64,000 nucleotides of DNA from Nitrosomonas nitrosa (GCF_003051105.1 NZ_QAOO01000009.1:62001-126000); one strand, 5' to 3'. Shown: positions 19,521-30,782, numbered from the stretch's first letter. The notes: generated by a model from the sequence alone, not told the origin. Made by a program: numbers and translations.

Positions 19521-19967
19521 TCAGTCGCAATAAGCAGCTATATTCTTTAATGCTTCGTCCATGAATTTTTGGCGAAGCTCATCATCAACATCCATCACCC
19601 CTCCGTCCCCATCCGGAACGGATAAACGCTCAGTGTGTTTCAGTAGATCCAGATTGCTTTGCGCCCGTAGACAATTCTCTTTTTTCACATTGGCCTCCGC
19701 CAGTTGCTTGCTTCTCGTTGCTTCGCGCATGGCTCGCCTTTCCTTGTCGATTTGCTCTTCTTCAAACGCAGCTTTTTCGCCACTCTCTTCATGCGTTGAT
19801 GGTGACCAAGCGGGCACAGCTATCATTTTTTCATGCTTACTCGCCCCGGGTGGTGGAGGATAATCGGTATATTGCGTTTTCCCCTGCTGATCGACCCATT
19901 TATAAATCTGCCCGTGGGCAGCACTGACGAATAAGAATAATAAAACCAGAAACATCAAATTGCGCAT
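19521..19967 (-). CDS. DUF4124 domain exported protein
   Basis: A 148-residue protein with a signal peptide (cleavage near AAHG-QIY) and, right at the mature N-terminus, the DUF4124 module IYKWVDQQGKTQYTDYPPPP. A charged helical segment rich in Glu/Arg/Lys follows (about residues 65-105). DUF4124 proteins are common small periplasmic proteins of betaproteobacteria with unknown function. It is divergent from the EVE-domain gene. Confidence 0.85.
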   Translation of the reverse strand: MRNLMFLVLLFLFVSAAHGQIYKWVDQQGKTQYTDYPPPPGASKHEKMIAVPAWSPSTHEESGEKAAFEEEQIDKERRAMREATRSKQLAEANVKKENCLRAQSNLDLLKHTERLSVPDGDGGVMDVDDELRQKFMDEALKNIAAYCD

Positions 19968-20065
19968 GGCTTTTCTCCTAAAATAGATAGATAACTTAAT
20001 ATCGATCCAATTTATTTAAACTTTATCGGTCAATTGATTGACTTAATTTTTTAGGGAGCAAATCA

Positions 20066-20521
20066 ATGCGTTACTGGTTGATGAAATCGGAGCCAACTGA
20101 GGTCAGCATCGATGATCTGGCGGCCAGGCCTGGGCAGACGGTGGCCTGGGATGGTGTGAGGAATTATCAGGCACGCAATTTCATGCGTAATCAAATGCAA
20201 TTGGGTGATCAGGCGTTCTTTTATCATTCCAGTTGTGACGAACCGGGTATCGTCGGCATCACAACGGTGTCGAAACTTGCCTATCCCGATGTGACGCAAT
20301 TCGATCCAAAAAGCAAATACTACGACCCCAAAGCGACGCCTGAAAACCCGCGTTGGTTCAATGTGGAAGTAACGTTGCTCAAAAAAACCCGGCTGGTTTC
20401 TCTCAAGGAATTACGCAGCTATCCAGAGCTTGCCAGCATGCGCATCCTGCAAAAAGGCAACCGCTTGTCGATCACCCCAGTCGACCCGGCCGAATGGAAC
20501 TTTATCATGAATATTTTGTAG
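20066..20521 (+). CDS. EVE domain-containing protein
   Basis: 151 residues covering a single EVE domain (PUA-like fold): MRYWLMKSEP at the start, WDGVRNYQARNFMR, GDQAFFYHS and PRWFNVEV are the typical blocks. EVE/YTH-like domains bind modified bases in nucleic acids. As a stand-alone protein it is widespread in proteobacteria, and its target here is unknown. An AGGGAG ribosome site precedes the start. Confidence 0.92.
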   Translation: MRYWLMKSEPTEVSIDDLAARPGQTVAWDGVRNYQARNFMRNQMQLGDQAFFYHSSCDEPGIVGITTVSKLAYPDVTQFDPKSKYYDPKATPENPRWFNVEVTLLKKTRLVSLKELRSYPELASMRILQKGNRLSITPVDPAEWNFIMNIL

Positions 20522-20597
20522 TGCTCGTCAGGCAACGCTCACTCCGCATGATCGTTACCCATCCTTAACATCAGATCCCTGCCAAGCTTACAACGAC

Positions 20598-21395
20598 ATG
20601 GAATGGTGGCTCGTTTACTTATTGCTCGGCGCCGTGGTCGGTTTCCTCGCGGGTTTGCTGGGCATCGGCGGGGGCTTGGTCATCGTACCGGTACTCGTAT
20701 TTAGCTTTACCGCCCAGGATTTCCCGCCCGACCGCATTCTGCATCTGGCACTGGGCACGACACTGGCTACCATTTTCTTCACTTCCTTGGCCAGCTTGCG
20801 CATGCATCATGCACACGGCGCGGTCAATTGGGGGATCGTGAAATATCTCGTTCCCGGCGTGATCCTAGGAACACTGGCGGGATCGACGCTGGCCGGATCA
20901 CTGTCCACGCAGGTACTGGGCATCATTTTCGTGATTTTCATTTATTATGCCGCCACGCAAATGTGGTTCAATCTCCGCCCCCCCTCCACTCGTCCATTGC
21001 CTGGCACAGTGGGTATGGTGGTCGCCGGCGGTGTGATCGGTGCATTGTCCAGCTTGGTCGCCATCGGGGGCGGCATCTTGACCGTACCCTTCCTTACCTT
21101 GTGCAATGTCAAGCTTCAGTACGCGATCGGTACAGCGGCTGCGGTCGGCTTTCCGATCGCAGCCGCTGGTGCGCTGGGCTACATCCTCAACGGCATGGCA
21201 CAAACGCAACCCTTGCCCGAATACAGCCTGGGTTATGTCTATCTACCCGCACTCGGCTGGATCGCGGCAGCGAGCATGCTCACTGCACCGCTTGGCGCCT
21301 ACACTACACATCGCATGCAAACCGCGACGCTCAAAAAAATATTTGTCGTGCTGCTTTATTTGCTGGGCACCAAAATGCTGCTGAATTTGTTCTAG
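20598..21395 (+). CDS. Sulfite exporter TauE/SafE family permease
   Basis: A 265-residue membrane protein with eight predicted membrane segments in two internal halves. Each half has the family's glycine-rich motif (GLLGIGGGLVIVPVLVF near residue 20 and LVAIGGGILTVPFL near residue 155). The family exports sulfite or organosulfonates; the substrate cannot be assigned here. It follows the EVE gene by about 75 bases and converges on purC. Confidence 0.9.
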   Translation: MEWWLVYLLLGAVVGFLAGLLGIGGGLVIVPVLVFSFTAQDFPPDRILHLALGTTLATIFFTSLASLRMHHAHGAVNWGIVKYLVPGVILGTLAGSTLAGSLSTQVLGIIFVIFIYYAATQMWFNLRPPSTRPLPGTVGMVVAGGVIGALSSLVAIGGGILTVPFLTLCNVKLQYAIGTAAAVGFPIAAAGALGYILNGMAQTQPLPEYSLGYVYLPALGWIAAASMLTAPLGAYTTHRMQTATLKKIFVVLLYLLGTKMLLNLF

Positions 21396-21435
21396 CTAGG
21401 AATAAAGCCTCGTGGGCCAAATGAGCCTAACGAGC

Positions 21436-22326
21436 CTAATGAAGCAAACGATCGAGGGCTTCCTGATAACGCGCCACTGTTTGTGCAAGAATTTCGTCTG
21501 GGATAGCTGGCGCAGGCGGTTGTTTATTCCAGTTGAGCTGCTCCAGCCAGTCGCGCACAAATTGTTTATCGTAGCTGGGTGGATTTTTCCCCGGCCGATA
21601 TTGGTCTGCTGGCCAGAAACGTGATGAATCCGGCGTGAGCACTTCATCGATCAGATAGAGCTGCCCCGCAGTATCCTGGCCAAATTCGAATTTGGTATCA
21701 GCAATGATTACCCCACGGGTAGCCGCATAATCGGCGGCTTCGCTATACAACGCAATCGAATTGCTGCGCACTGCCTGAGCAAGTGCCACCCCCAGTAACC
21801 GTTCGCATTCCTCGAATGTAATATTTTCGTCATGCGCACCCGCCATGGCCTTGGTGGAAGGGGTAAACACAGCGCCCATCGGCAATTTATCCGCTTCTTG
21901 CAGCCCGGGTGGCAGTGCAATACCGCTGACCGCCCCTGTTCGCTGATAATCCTTCCAACCCGAACCGACAATGTAGCCGCGTACGATAGCCTCGATCGGC
22001 AGGGGTCGCAAACGTTTGACGACAAAAGCACGGTCGATGACTTGTTCGCGTTCTTCCGGCGTTACGATCGATTCAGGTGCGATACCCGTCAAATGATTAG
22101 GCAAAATGTGGCTCAACTTCTCGAACCAGAAATGGGATAACCGTGTCAACACCTTGCCCTTGCCAGGCACTGGCGTAGGCAAAATCACATCGAACGCAGA
22201 CAAACGATCAGTTTGAATAACCAACAAATGATGTTCATCGACTGCGTAAATATCACGTACCTTGCCCCGATGCAACAAAGGCAGGCTGGTGAGATTCGTT
22301 TCAAACAAAGGTATAGAATCGTTCAT
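21436..22326 (-). CDS. purC: Phosphoribosylaminoimidazole-succinocarboxamide synthase
   Basis: PurC condenses CAIR with aspartate in purine synthesis. At 296 residues it is the longer form of the family. ATP-binding GKVRDIYAV and RLSAFDV at the N-terminus, [13 protein letters not shown] and the block IADTKFEFG are clear. It is the last gene of a purE-purK-purC set transcribed leftwards, 38 bases after purK. Confidence 0.97.
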   Translation of the reverse strand: MNDSIPLFETNLTSLPLLHRGKVRDIYAVDEHHLLVIQTDRLSAFDVILPTPVPGKGKVLTRLSHFWFEKLSHILPNHLTGIAPESIVTPEEREQVIDRAFVVKRLRPLPIEAIVRGYIVGSGWKDYQRTGAVSGIALPPGLQEADKLPMGAVFTPSTKAMAGAHDENITFEECERLLGVALAQAVRSNSIALYSEAADYAATRGVIIADTKFEFGQDTAGQLYLIDEVLTPDSSRFWPADQYRPGKNPPSYDKQFVRDWLEQLNWNKQPPAPAIPDEILAQTVARYQEALDRLLH

Positions 22327-22364
22327 AAGAGCTCGATTTCAGTAATTTTTGGGAATCTCGGTTG

Positions 22365-23501
22365 TTAAATATTGGTTAGCGAGCGCTTGATCGACTTGGC
22401 TTGGTGTAAAGCAAGCTCGACCGTATCGGCCATCACGGTAAAATGCCCCATTTTTCTGCCTACCCTCGCTTCATGTTTACCGTACAAGTGCAGCTTGGCA
22501 GACGGATTTTCGAGCACTTTGCACCAATCAGGCTCGCCTGATTGCCATAGGTCGCCGAGTAAATTCACCATCACGCAAGGTGCATGCAATGCCGTGCTTC
22601 CCTGCGGTAAGCGGCACAGTATCCGTGCCTGCTGCTCGAATTGCGAAGTGATGCAGGCATCGACTGAATAATGTCCGCTATTGTGCGGGCGAGGCGCCAT
22701 TTCATTGATGAGCAAGCGGCCATCGGTCAATACGAAAAATTCGATACAGAGCACCCCCCGGTAATCCAGCTTGATCGCCACGTCAGTAGCCATTTCCCTA
22801 GCCTGCCGTATGATTGTTTCCGGCACACTTGCCGGCACGATACTGATGTCAAGTATGCCTTGGGCATGCTGATTTTCTGCTACTGGAAAATGGGTGATCT
22901 GACCGTCAAACCCACGCGCAACGATCACGGAAATTTCGCAGGCGAGCGGCACCAATTGCTCCAGCACACACGGCTGCTGCTGCAGGCGGTTGAAAGCAGC
23001 CGGCAATTCATGGGATGTGCTGACGCTTATCTGCCCCTTGCCGTCATAGCCCAATTGGCTGACTTTAAGGATACCTGGGAAAAAAGCGGCCTCTATTTCC
23101 TTGGCAAGATCGCTCTCCTGCTGGATCACAATAAATGGCGCCACCGGAAAACCATTTTTAGCCAAGAATTGTTTTTCATGGATACGATTCTGTGCGATCG
23201 ATACGCTATGGGGCGGCGGGCTGACGAGACAATGCTGTTCGAGAAATTGCAGCGCTCCAGCAGGTACATTCTCAAACTCGGTCGTCACGGCTGCGCAGCT
23301 CGTGCTCAAAGCATGCAGCGCTTCGACATCCAGGTAATCTGCGCAGAGATGCCGGTCTGCAACACTGCCTGCGGGACTCTCGCGGGAAGGATCCAATACC
23401 GTCACGCGATAACCCATGCTCTGGGCCGCCATGGTGAACATTCGCCCCAATTGGCCGCCACCCAGCAGCCCGAGCATTGCACCGGGTAGAATACGGTTCA
23501 T
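22365..23501 (-). CDS. purK: 5-(carboxyamino)imidazole ribonucleotide synthase
   Basis: An ATP-grasp enzyme of 378 residues making N5-CAIR from AIR, ATP and bicarbonate. It opens with [13 protein letters not shown], has GYDGKGQ in the ATP-grasp loop and ends the core with [14 protein letters not shown]. It overlaps purE by 4 bases (ATGA), showing translational coupling. Confidence 0.97.
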   Translation of the reverse strand: MNRILPGAMLGLLGGGQLGRMFTMAAQSMGYRVTVLDPSRESPAGSVADRHLCADYLDVEALHALSTSCAAVTTEFENVPAGALQFLEQHCLVSPPPHSVSIAQNRIHEKQFLAKNGFPVAPFIVIQQESDLAKEIEAAFFPGILKVSQLGYDGKGQISVSTSHELPAAFNRLQQQPCVLEQLVPLACEISVIVARGFDGQITHFPVAENQHAQGILDISIVPASVPETIIRQAREMATDVAIKLDYRGVLCIEFFVLTDGRLLINEMAPRPHNSGHYSVDACITSQFEQQARILCRLPQGSTALHAPCVMVNLLGDLWQSGEPDWCKVLENPSAKLHLYGKHEARVGRKMGHFTVMADTVELALHQAKSIKRSLTNI

Positions 23502-23989
23502 ACGCTAGGCAAGGTCATAGCGTTCACTGCTTCCGCTTGTGCTACCCGGAACGATTGGAGACGCGCTGCAAGCGCCGGGTTGCCAATCGACAGCAAAGCG
23601 ACCGCAAACAAGCCTGCATTGGCTGCTCCTGCTTCGCCAATGGCGAACGTAGCAACCGGCACGCCTTTGGGCATCTGTACGATGGAAAGCAGCGAATCGA
23701 GCCCTTGCAAATGCTTGGAAGTGACGGGAACACCGAGAACGGGCAATGTCGTTTTGGCGGCGATCATGCCAGGCAAATGCGCCGCACCGCCAGCGCCCGC
23801 AATGATGCACCGTATGCCACGCTCGATCGCGGTTTCGGCAAACTCGAACATGCGATCGGGCGTACGGTGCGCGGAAACAATCAAAGTTTCATGGGGAATA
23901 TCGAATTCTTTGAGCATATGGGCAGCCTGTTGCATCACGCTCCAATCGCTGTTACTGCCCATCACGACACTGACTAATGGGTTATCCAT
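23498..23989 (-). CDS. purE: N5-carboxyaminoimidazole ribonucleotide mutase
   Basis: The class I PurE mutase, 163 residues. It has the family signatures [16 protein letters not shown] and [12 protein letters not shown], the last forming the CO2-handling pocket. It is the first gene of the purEKC set. Its upstream region (23990-24152) is shared with the divergent exbD. Confidence 0.97.
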   Translation of the reverse strand: MDNPLVSVVMGSNSDWSVMQQAAHMLKEFDIPHETLIVSAHRTPDRMFEFAETAIERGIRCIIAGAGGAAHLPGMIAAKTTLPVLGVPVTSKHLQGLDSLLSIVQMPKGVPVATFAIGEAGAANAGLFAVALLSIGNPALAARLQSFRVAQAEAVNAMTLPSV

Positions 23990-24152
23990 TCAAAACGAAA
24001 TGATGAATTAAAAATCATCGAAGATGACGAAAGCGGTAATGATAAACTAGAATGAAACCTTTATTCGGTTGATTTAGTATCCCGCTGGGTATTTTGCGGT
24101 CATTTCACGGCTCGACAACCGGCCAATCCTGAAGAGTGTTTTTGCTAACGCT

Positions 24153-24596
24153 ATGAATTTTCAACGTGGTCAGAAAAAAGAAGAACCAGAAATCAATCTT
24201 GTGCCCATGATCGATGTCCTATTGGTCATCCTGATTTTTTTGGTGATTACGACAACTTACTCAAAATTTTCCGAACTTGAGATTACGCTGCCTCAAGCAG
24301 CCAATGCCGAAATCACGCCGGATAGCGAACGGCCCCATGTCATCGACGTGACGGTCAGCGCAGCCGGTAACTACACCATCAATCGGGTACCGATCACCTT
24401 CTCCAGCGTTGAAGGATTACGTAACGAACTGCAATCGGCTGCCAAAAATGAGAAGAATCCGGTTATCATTATCAACGCAGATGCAAAAGCGACGCATCAA
24501 TCTGTTATCACGATCATGGAAGCAGCCCGGATAGCTGGGTACAATCAGGTTACATTCGCTACTGAAACGACCGAAGCGACCGAAACAAAAAAATAA
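24153..24596 (+). CDS. exbD: ExbD/TolR-family biopolymer transport protein
   Basis: A 147-residue inner-membrane protein. It has the short cytoplasmic N-terminus [18 protein letters not shown] with the conserved membrane Asp (in MIDV) that takes part in proton flow, followed by a periplasmic domain. ExbD works with ExbB, which normally precedes it. Here the upstream neighbour is the divergent purE, so exbB must be elsewhere. It could energise TonB for the receptor at 28 kb; TolR is the less likely alternative given the adjacent genes. Confidence 0.85.
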   Translation: MNFQRGQKKEEPEINLVPMIDVLLVILIFLVITTTYSKFSELEITLPQAANAEITPDSERPHVIDVTVSAAGNYTINRVPITFSSVEGLRNELQSAAKNEKNPVIIINADAKATHQSVITIMEAARIAGYNQVTFATETTEATETKK

Positions 24597-24694
24597 CACC
24601 GAATGACTTGATATCGGCTATTATTTTTTTTCGATCAATTTTCATTCCTACGCTAATGATTTCTTTATTCAATTTTTTTAAAAAAGGAAGAAAG

Positions 24695-25333
24695 ATGAGC
24701 AATACTCTGGAAAATTTTTCTAAAGCCGCACAATCAGGCAATACTTATGTCCTGGCTCCTCTCCCCTATGCGGATAATGCGCTGGAACCGGTAATCTCCG
24801 CGCATACCCTGAGTTTCCACTATGGCAAACATCACAAAGCGTATGTCGACAATTTGAACAAACTGGTCGCCGATACGCCTCTGGCTGGCAAATCACTGGA
24901 AGAAATCATCAAGGCAACTGCTGGCCAAGCGGATAAAGCCGGTATTTTCAACAATGCCGCGCAAGTCTGGAATCACATGTTTTACTGGCATAGTCTCAAC
25001 CCTAAAGGGGGTGGCGAACCACCCGCCGCACTGAAACAAAAAATAGAAGCCTCTTTTGGCAGCGTAGATGCCTGCAAAAAAGAATTTGCCAATGCGGCCG
25101 TGACCCAATTCGGCAGCGGCTGGGCCTGGCTGGTACAAGAAGGCGATAAACTGGCCATTGCCAAGACCAGCAACGCCGATTCGCCCATTACCAAAAACAG
25201 CAGGCCTCTGTTGACCATCGATGTATGGGAACATGCTTATTATCTGGATTACCAAAACCGGCGGCCAGATTATGTCAACACTATCCTGGATAAGTTAATC
25301 AACTGGGAATTCGCTGCTGCAAACCTGAGCTAA
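24695..25333 (+). CDS. sodB: Superoxide dismutase (Fe type)
   Basis: 212 residues. Metal ligands are seen in [22 protein letters not shown] and the [11 protein letters not shown] signature, with GSGWAWL between them. The pattern [11 protein letters not shown] is that of iron SODs. The N-terminus carries about 15-17 extra residues before the usual [14 protein letters not shown] start and has no signal peptide. The ATG at 24695 has a strong GGAAG site; the upstream in-frame extension has none. It is followed by hisG after 13 bases. Confidence 0.93.
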   Translation: MSNTLENFSKAAQSGNTYVLAPLPYADNALEPVISAHTLSFHYGKHHKAYVDNLNKLVADTPLAGKSLEEIIKATAGQADKAGIFNNAAQVWNHMFYWHSLNPKGGGEPPAALKQKIEASFGSVDACKKEFANAAVTQFGSGWAWLVQEGDKLAIAKTSNADSPITKNSRPLLTIDVWEHAYYLDYQNRRPDYVNTILDKLINWEFAAANLS

Positions 25334-25346
25334 TTTTTCGGTTTTT

Positions 25347-25994
25347 ATGACTAATATCACCATTGCGCTTTCCAAGGGGCGGATTTTCGAGGATACCGCT
25401 CCTTTTCTGAAAGCAGCGGGGATTGTTGCGCAAGACGACCCCGAAAGCTCGCGCAAACTGATCATCGATACCAACAATCCGGCTGTGCGCCTCATTATGG
25501 TGCGCGCATCGGATGTACCGACCTATGTTCAGTATGGCGCAGCCGACCTGGGAGTAGCCGGAAAGGATGTATTGCTGGAGCATGGTGGCGGCGGTCTTTA
25601 CCAGCCGCTGGATCTGCAAATTGCACGTTGCCGCATGATGGTCGCCGTGCCTGATGATTTCGATTACGAATCCGCCGTTTTTCAGGGTGCTCGCCTGCGC
25701 GTCGCCACCAAATATCTCAAAACGGCGCGTGATCATTTTGCCGATAAAGGGATGCATGTCGATCTCATCAAACTCTACGGCTCGATGGAGCTTGCCCCGC
25801 TGGTCGGTCTGGCCGATGCCATCGTCGACCTCGTTTCAAGCGGCAATACGTTGAAAGCGAACCATTTGAAGGCAGTGGAAGAAATCATGCCTATTTCAGC
25901 ACGCTTGATCATTAACCAAGCTGCGCTGAAACTCAAGCGAGAAACCATTCAACCCCTGCTCGAAGCTTTTCGGTCCGCCATCGCAGCCACTTAA
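25347..25994 (+). CDS. hisG: ATP phosphoribosyltransferase, short form
   Basis: 215 residues, the short HisG lacking the C-terminal regulatory domain and therefore needing HisZ, which is not in this window. It catalyses the first step of histidine synthesis. Family features are [14 protein letters not shown], the [11 protein letters not shown] block and the PRPP-binding loop [16 protein letters not shown]. It is 52 bases ahead of hisD in the same operon. Confidence 0.96.
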   Translation: MTNITIALSKGRIFEDTAPFLKAAGIVAQDDPESSRKLIIDTNNPAVRLIMVRASDVPTYVQYGAADLGVAGKDVLLEHGGGGLYQPLDLQIARCRMMVAVPDDFDYESAVFQGARLRVATKYLKTARDHFADKGMHVDLIKLYGSMELAPLVGLADAIVDLVSSGNTLKANHLKAVEEIMPISARLIINQAALKLKRETIQPLLEAFRSAIAAT

Positions 25995-26046
25995 CAATAC
26001 TACCGAATCGACATGCCCAAGTTATATCACGCTTACGCCTACTTCT

Positions 26047-27345
26047 ATGATTAAACTTAACCGATTATCTTCTACCGACAGCCAATTCGAAGCATCGCTC
26101 AACGCTTTATTGGCCTTCGAAAGCACGCAAGACGAAGCGGTAACCGAAACCGTGACCCGCATTCTGGCTGACGTCAGGAAAGGGGGGGATGATGCGCTGC
26201 TTGACTATACGCGCCGCTTCGATCAGCTCGAAATAGCCGTCATTGCCGACATTGAGCTACCTAAAAGCGAGTGGCAGCAATCATTACAACGGCTCCAGGC
26301 GGCCGAAAGAGAAGCGCTGGAGCAGGCTGCGGAACGGATTCGCATTTACCATGAAAAGCAGTTGGCGCAATCATGGCAGTATACCGAACCGGATGGTACG
26401 GTGCTGGGGCAAAAAATCACCGCGCTTGATCGGGTCGGGCTTTATGTGCCCGGCGGGAAAGCTTCCTACCCTTCATCCGTATTGATGAATGCCATTCCGG
26501 CAAAAGTCGCCGGCGTCAAGGAATTGATCATGGTAGTGCCCACGCCACGCGGCGAAAGAAATGATTTAGTGCTAGCCGCCGCAGCCATTTCCGGCGTAGA
26601 TCGTATTTTCACCATAGGCGGGGCGCAAGCGATCGGTGCACTGGCCTATGGCACCAAACTCATACCCAAAGTCGATAAGATTGTCGGGCCTGGTAATGCC
26701 TATGTGGCCACCGCCAAGCGTATGGTGTTCGGACAGGTCGGCATCGACATGGTCGCAGGCCCGTCAGAAATCCTGGTGATTTGTGACGGCAATACCGATC
26801 CCGACTGGATTGCCATGGATCTCTTTTCGCAAGCTGAACACGATGAGCAAGCACAATCGATCTTACTGTGCCCTCATTCCGATTTTCTCGACGCCGTGGC
26901 AGCAAGCATTGCTCGGCAGCTTGAAACCATGCCAAGAAAAGAGGTCATCCGCGCCTCGCTCGAATCGCGTGGCGCCCTGATCAAAGTGCGTGATCTCGCC
27001 GAAGCCTGCACGATCGCCAACCGCATAGCGCCGGAACATCTGGAATTATCGGTCGATCAGCCCGAACAATGGCTGGATAAACTGAAGCATGCAGGCGCCA
27101 TTTTCATGGGACATCATACCTGCGAAGCACTGGGTGATTATTGCGCCGGACCGAACCATGTTCTGCCCACTTCCGGAACAGCGCGTTTTTCCTCGCCTTT
27201 GGGTGTGTACGATTTTCAAAAACGCACCAGCCTGATCCAAGTTTCTCCACAAGGCGCCACCACGCTAGGCACCATCGCCGCAACGTTGGCGAGAGGAGAA
27301 GGATTGCAAGCGCATGCCTTGTCGGCAGAATTCCGCTGCAAATAA
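26047..27345 (+). CDS. hisD: Histidinol dehydrogenase
   Basis: 432 residues; it oxidises histidinol to histidine in two NAD-dependent steps with zinc. The long conserved block [18 protein letters not shown], the [12 protein letters not shown] segment, [10 protein letters not shown] with zinc ligands, and APEHLEL with the general base are all intact. In related betaproteobacteria hisC and hisB follow; here the next gene is greB, so the histidine operon is split. Confidence 0.97.
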   Translation: MIKLNRLSSTDSQFEASLNALLAFESTQDEAVTETVTRILADVRKGGDDALLDYTRRFDQLEIAVIADIELPKSEWQQSLQRLQAAEREALEQAAERIRIYHEKQLAQSWQYTEPDGTVLGQKITALDRVGLYVPGGKASYPSSVLMNAIPAKVAGVKELIMVVPTPRGERNDLVLAAAAISGVDRIFTIGGAQAIGALAYGTKLIPKVDKIVGPGNAYVATAKRMVFGQVGIDMVAGPSEILVICDGNTDPDWIAMDLFSQAEHDEQAQSILLCPHSDFLDAVAASIARQLETMPRKEVIRASLESRGALIKVRDLAEACTIANRIAPEHLELSVDQPEQWLDKLKHAGAIFMGHHTCEALGDYCAGPNHVLPTSGTARFSSPLGVYDFQKRTSLIQVSPQGATTLGTIAATLARGEGLQAHALSAEFRCK

Positions 27346-27369
27346 CTACAAAAGTAAAACCCATCGCAC

Positions 27370-27963
27370 ATGAGCAAGGCATTTGTCAAAGAAGCCGATA
27401 ACCTCGACGAATTGGAGGAGGATGTACCCGTCCCGCCACTTCCGCAAGGCAGCAAAAACTATATGACACCCGCGGGTCATGCCCGTCTCACTGAAGAGTA
27501 CCTCTGGCTACTCAACAAGGAGCGGCCCGATGTCACGGCCACCGTAGCGTGGGCGGCCGGCAATGGTGACCGTTCCGAAAATGGCGATTACCTCTACGGC
27601 AAGAAACGGTTGCGCGAAATCGACAAACGGCTGCGTTTTCTTTCCAAGCGGTTGGACGTAGCCGAGATCGTCGATCCCACTGCACCGCGTGAAGATCCCA
27701 CCCGTATCTTTTTTGGCGCCACTGTCTGCTACGCCGACCAGCACGGCCAGGAAAAAACGGTTTCCATTGTTGGTATCGACGAAATCGATCCTCTAAAGGG
27801 CTATATCAGCTGGATCTCTCCCGTCGCACGCGCGCTCATCTCCGCGCGTGAAGGCGATACGGTCATCTTGCGCACGCCTGCTGGTATCGAGAAACTCGAT
27901 ATCGTGTCGGTCGACTATCAACCAATTATTATTCCTCCTTTCGAACCTGTCCATTCAAAGTAG
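27370..27963 (+). CDS. greB: Transcription elongation factor GreB
   Basis: GreB rescues backtracked RNA polymerase by stimulating transcript cleavage. The coiled-coil tip carries acidic residues near SENGDYLYGKKRLREIDKRL, and the C-terminal FKBP-like globular domain contains GYISWISPVARALISAREGD. The length of 197 residues exceeds the common 158 because of an acidic N-terminal tail of about 35 residues. It is 24 bases after hisD. Confidence 0.93.
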   Translation: MSKAFVKEADNLDELEEDVPVPPLPQGSKNYMTPAGHARLTEEYLWLLNKERPDVTATVAWAAGNGDRSENGDYLYGKKRLREIDKRLRFLSKRLDVAEIVDPTAPREDPTRIFFGATVCYADQHGQEKTVSIVGIDEIDPLKGYISWISPVARALISAREGDTVILRTPAGIEKLDIVSVDYQPIIIPPFEPVHSK

Positions 27964-28220
27964 TCTTTCACCCTCCACTCAACTCACGCATAAGCAATAC
28001 TCGCCCGCGCAGCAGCGTGCAATGACATACCATTCTCAAATCACGCCGGTCTGAATTTCCCTGGAAATCAATATAGGTTACCTCTCAAAAACTAGCGATC
28101 CGATCAAGGGAGGAATCTAGGTTTAGGCCTCTTTATCGCAGCTTCACTCCCCGAATTTGTCTGGTTAAATCTGCAACATCCCCTTTAACCGTTTGCGATG
28201 TTAATGTTTCAGATTACCCA

Positions 28221-30197
28221 ATGCCGCTATTTGGTCGTTCTCTAAGATTACTTTTATGCCTGACTTCCCTCATGGCAATTCTGCCTGCTCAGGCTACCAA
28301 GCACCTGGAAGAGTTAAGCTTGGAAGAATTGATGCAAATCAGGGTGGTTGGCGTATCCAAATACGAACAGTCCCAACAACAAGTCGCCGCTGCTGTCAGC
28401 GTTATCACGCGTAACGACATCAAAACCTATGGCTGGCGAACGCTGGGTGAAGCGCTGGCCAGTTTACCAGGCGTTCATACGACCTACGACCGCCAATACA
28501 CTTACTTCGGTACCCGCGGCTTTGGCCTGCCCGGCGATTTCAATACCCGAGTACTCATCTCCATCAACGGCAATCGCATCAATGACGCCACTTACGATCA
28601 AGGCCCGATTGGCCGGGAATTCCCGCTCGATCTTGATCTGATCGAGCGAATCGAATTTATCCCCGGCCCCGGCAGCGCTGTCTATGGACAAAATGCCATG
28701 CTTGGCGTCGTCAATATCGTGACCCGCAAAGGAAACGACGTCAATGGCATCGAGTTATCCGGCTCCTATAACACGCTGCAATCGACCTTTCAGGATCGCG
28801 TCACGATGGGCAAAACCTTCGATAACGGCCTCGATGCGCTCGTTTCGTTCACTGGCATACAGTCAAAGGGGCAGGACCTGTTCTTTGATTTCGGGGATAC
28901 GGGGATCTCAGGGACCGCACGCGGACAGGATGGTGAGGATGTCAAACAATTTTATGCCCAGCTGCGGCGAGGGCCGCTTTCCTTCGATTTTATTTATGGT
29001 AACCGCCGCAAAGAGGTTCCCACCGCGGCCTACCTGTCCGACCCGCTCGTGCCGGGTCAATTCGAGCGCGACCTCCATCTGCGGACACAAATCCAATATA
29101 ACGATTATTTTCTCAATGACACGCTCAATGTACTCGGGCGGGTATTTCTCGGGCAATTCCGTTATCACTCTCCCGCTACCTACGAGGGCGCAGAAACGCT
29201 TGCCACGGGCCCAAGCGACTGGCACGGCGCGGAAATACGTTTTGTCTCAACCGCTGTCGCGCGCCACAAATTGATGCTAGGCGTGGAATATCAGAACAAT
29301 ACGCGCATCCAACAAACGACCCAGGTGTTCGTTGCCCCACAAGACAATGTCGACATTGAAAGTGCGGTGCTGCGTACGGGCGTCTACTTGCAAGATGAAT
29401 GGCAAATTACCGAGACACTGACCGCCACGGCTGGATTGCGTTATGACTACAACGGTTGGATAGGCAGCCGGCTCAGCCCACGCGGTGCGCTCATCTGGCA
29501 AGCCACGCCCAAAGCAACTCTCAAAGCGCTGTACGGGCGTGCGCATCGTGCACCGAATTCTTATGAACGCGATTTCGCCGACGGCATCTCACAGATTGCC
29601 AATCCTCACTTGAACAGCGAAACCATCGATACCGTCGAACTCATCGCTGATTACCGCATTACGGAAAGCATGAATCTGCGCACCGCCCTGTATCGCTGGA
29701 ATATGCGTAACCTCATCGTTTTTAGGGACAATCCAGAACAAGAAAAGCTACCCTTTTTCCAGCAATCCGACGTCGATGTCATTGCCAGAGGGGTTGAGTT
29801 TTCCGCTGACAAAACCTGGTCATGGGGTGGGCGGCTGCGCGCCAGCTTCGCATTGCAAGACGATAAATTTGCCCAATCCAGATTGGTCAATTCCCCGCAA
29901 TATCTCAGCAAGCTCAATTTCACCACACCTTTACCATTTGCAGGCTTGCGGTTGGGTTATGAACTGCAATACAACAGCAAGCGTAAAACGCTCGACGACA
30001 CCCATGTCGGCGGCTATGTTCTTTCCAATCTCAATTTGATGACGGATGTACGCGCGATCAAGGGATTGCAAGCATCGCTTGCACTCTACAATCTGTTTGA
30101 CGAACATTACCTCCACCCTGCCTCGGATAACAATTGGCAAAACAGTATCGTGCAAGATGGCCGCAGCGTACGATTCAGACTGGATTACCGCTTCTAG
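28221..30197 (+). CDS. TonB-dependent outer-membrane receptor
   Basis: 658 residues: signal peptide (about 1-25), an N-terminal LEELSLEELMQIRVVGVSKYEQ segment typical of the TonB receptors that travel with YfiR and histidine-kinase genes, a plug domain (about 50-160, ending GQNAMLGVVNIVTRKG), and a beta-barrel ending in the aromatic RFRLDYRF used for BAM-dependent insertion. No Fur box is visible upstream, which argues against a simple siderophore receptor. It is followed after 6 bases by the yfiR-like gene. Confidence 0.9.
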   Translation: MPLFGRSLRLLLCLTSLMAILPAQATKHLEELSLEELMQIRVVGVSKYEQSQQQVAAAVSVITRNDIKTYGWRTLGEALASLPGVHTTYDRQYTYFGTRGFGLPGDFNTRVLISINGNRINDATYDQGPIGREFPLDLDLIERIEFIPGPGSAVYGQNAMLGVVNIVTRKGNDVNGIELSGSYNTLQSTFQDRVTMGKTFDNGLDALVSFTGIQSKGQDLFFDFGDTGISGTARGQDGEDVKQFYAQLRRGPLSFDFIYGNRRKEVPTAAYLSDPLVPGQFERDLHLRTQIQYNDYFLNDTLNVLGRVFLGQFRYHSPATYEGAETLATGPSDWHGAEIRFVSTAVARHKLMLGVEYQNNTRIQQTTQVFVAPQDNVDIESAVLRTGVYLQDEWQITETLTATAGLRYDYNGWIGSRLSPRGALIWQATPKATLKALYGRAHRAPNSYERDFADGISQIANPHLNSETIDTVELIADYRITESMNLRTALYRWNMRNLIVFRDNPEQEKLPFFQQSDVDVIARGVEFSADKTWSWGGRLRASFALQDDKFAQSRLVNSPQYLSKLNFTTPLPFAGLRLGYELQYNSKRKTLDDTHVGGYVLSNLNLMTDVRAIKGLQASLALYNLFDEHYLHPASDNNWQNSIVQDGRSVRFRLDYRF

Positions 30198-30203
30198 CCG
30201 ACT

Positions 30204-30782
30204 ATGCCGATTGTACGTACAGTCTTTGTTTTGATTGCGCCGAACCTGCCGCTGCGGTTGAAATCGCTTGCGCTATCTTTGCTGGTGGGCTTTCTGCTTT
30301 GTTCTTATTCGTTGTTTACCCGAGCCGAGGAGCCCACGGAATACCGTTTGAAAACTGCCTTCCTCTACAATTTTGCCACCTATACCCAGTGGCCTTCAGA
30401 TAACCGCAGCACTTTCAATCTCTGCATTTATGGCGACAACCCTTTTGGCAATCATTTGGATCATCTGCTGGAAAAGAAAGTCGATACGCGTGCTATCAGC
30501 ATCCACCAGAAAACACGCCTTGAGGAGCTCGAAGAATGCCATCTAGTGTTCATCAGCCAATCCGCAGTCGTTACGCTGGATTCGATACTCCAAGCATTGC
30601 AGGGCAAGCCCATCCTCACCGTCACAGATCAACCAGGCATCGGCAAACGCGGCGTTATGCTCAACATGGAAATCAAGGACGGCAAAATCGCGTTTGACGC
30701 CAATCTGGGTATAGCCAGAAAAGCGGGTTTAAATCTCAGCTCACAATTACTTCGTTTCGCTCATGAGGTCTACCAAGAATGA
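30204..30782 (+). CDS. YfiR-family periplasmic protein
   Basis: 192 residues. A basic N-terminus and hydrophobic stretch (about 11-33) form a signal sequence, then the YfiR domain: [42 protein letters not shown] and the final [18 protein letters not shown]. In Pseudomonas YfiR represses the diguanylate cyclase YfiN from the periplasm. Here it lies between a TonB receptor and a sensor kinase, and its stop overlaps the kinase start by 4 bases, so it probably modulates the kinase's periplasmic domain. Confidence 0.88.
   Translation: MPIVRTVFVLIAPNLPLRLKSLALSLLVGFLLCSYSLFTRAEEPTEYRLKTAFLYNFATYTQWPSDNRSTFNLCIYGDNPFGNHLDHLLEKKVDTRAISIHQKTRLEELEECHLVFISQSAVVTLDSILQALQGKPILTVTDQPGIGKRGVMLNMEIKDGKIAFDANLGIARKAGLNLSSQLLRFAHEVYQE

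Noticed and set aside
20828..21424. 198-codon frame inside the TauE/SafE gene
   Set aside because: It overlaps a well-supported membrane protein in another frame and has no recognisable features.
22671..23489. 272-codon open frame on the plus strand across purK
   Set aside because: It lies wholly antisense to a clear purK, with no family resemblance; a shadow of the GC-biased coding frame.
28124..28140. GG-N10-GC pattern (taggcctctttatcgca) upstream of the TonB receptor
   Set aside because: Only the spacing fits; GGCCT and TCGCA miss the key RpoN bases, so it was not called a sigma-54 promoter.
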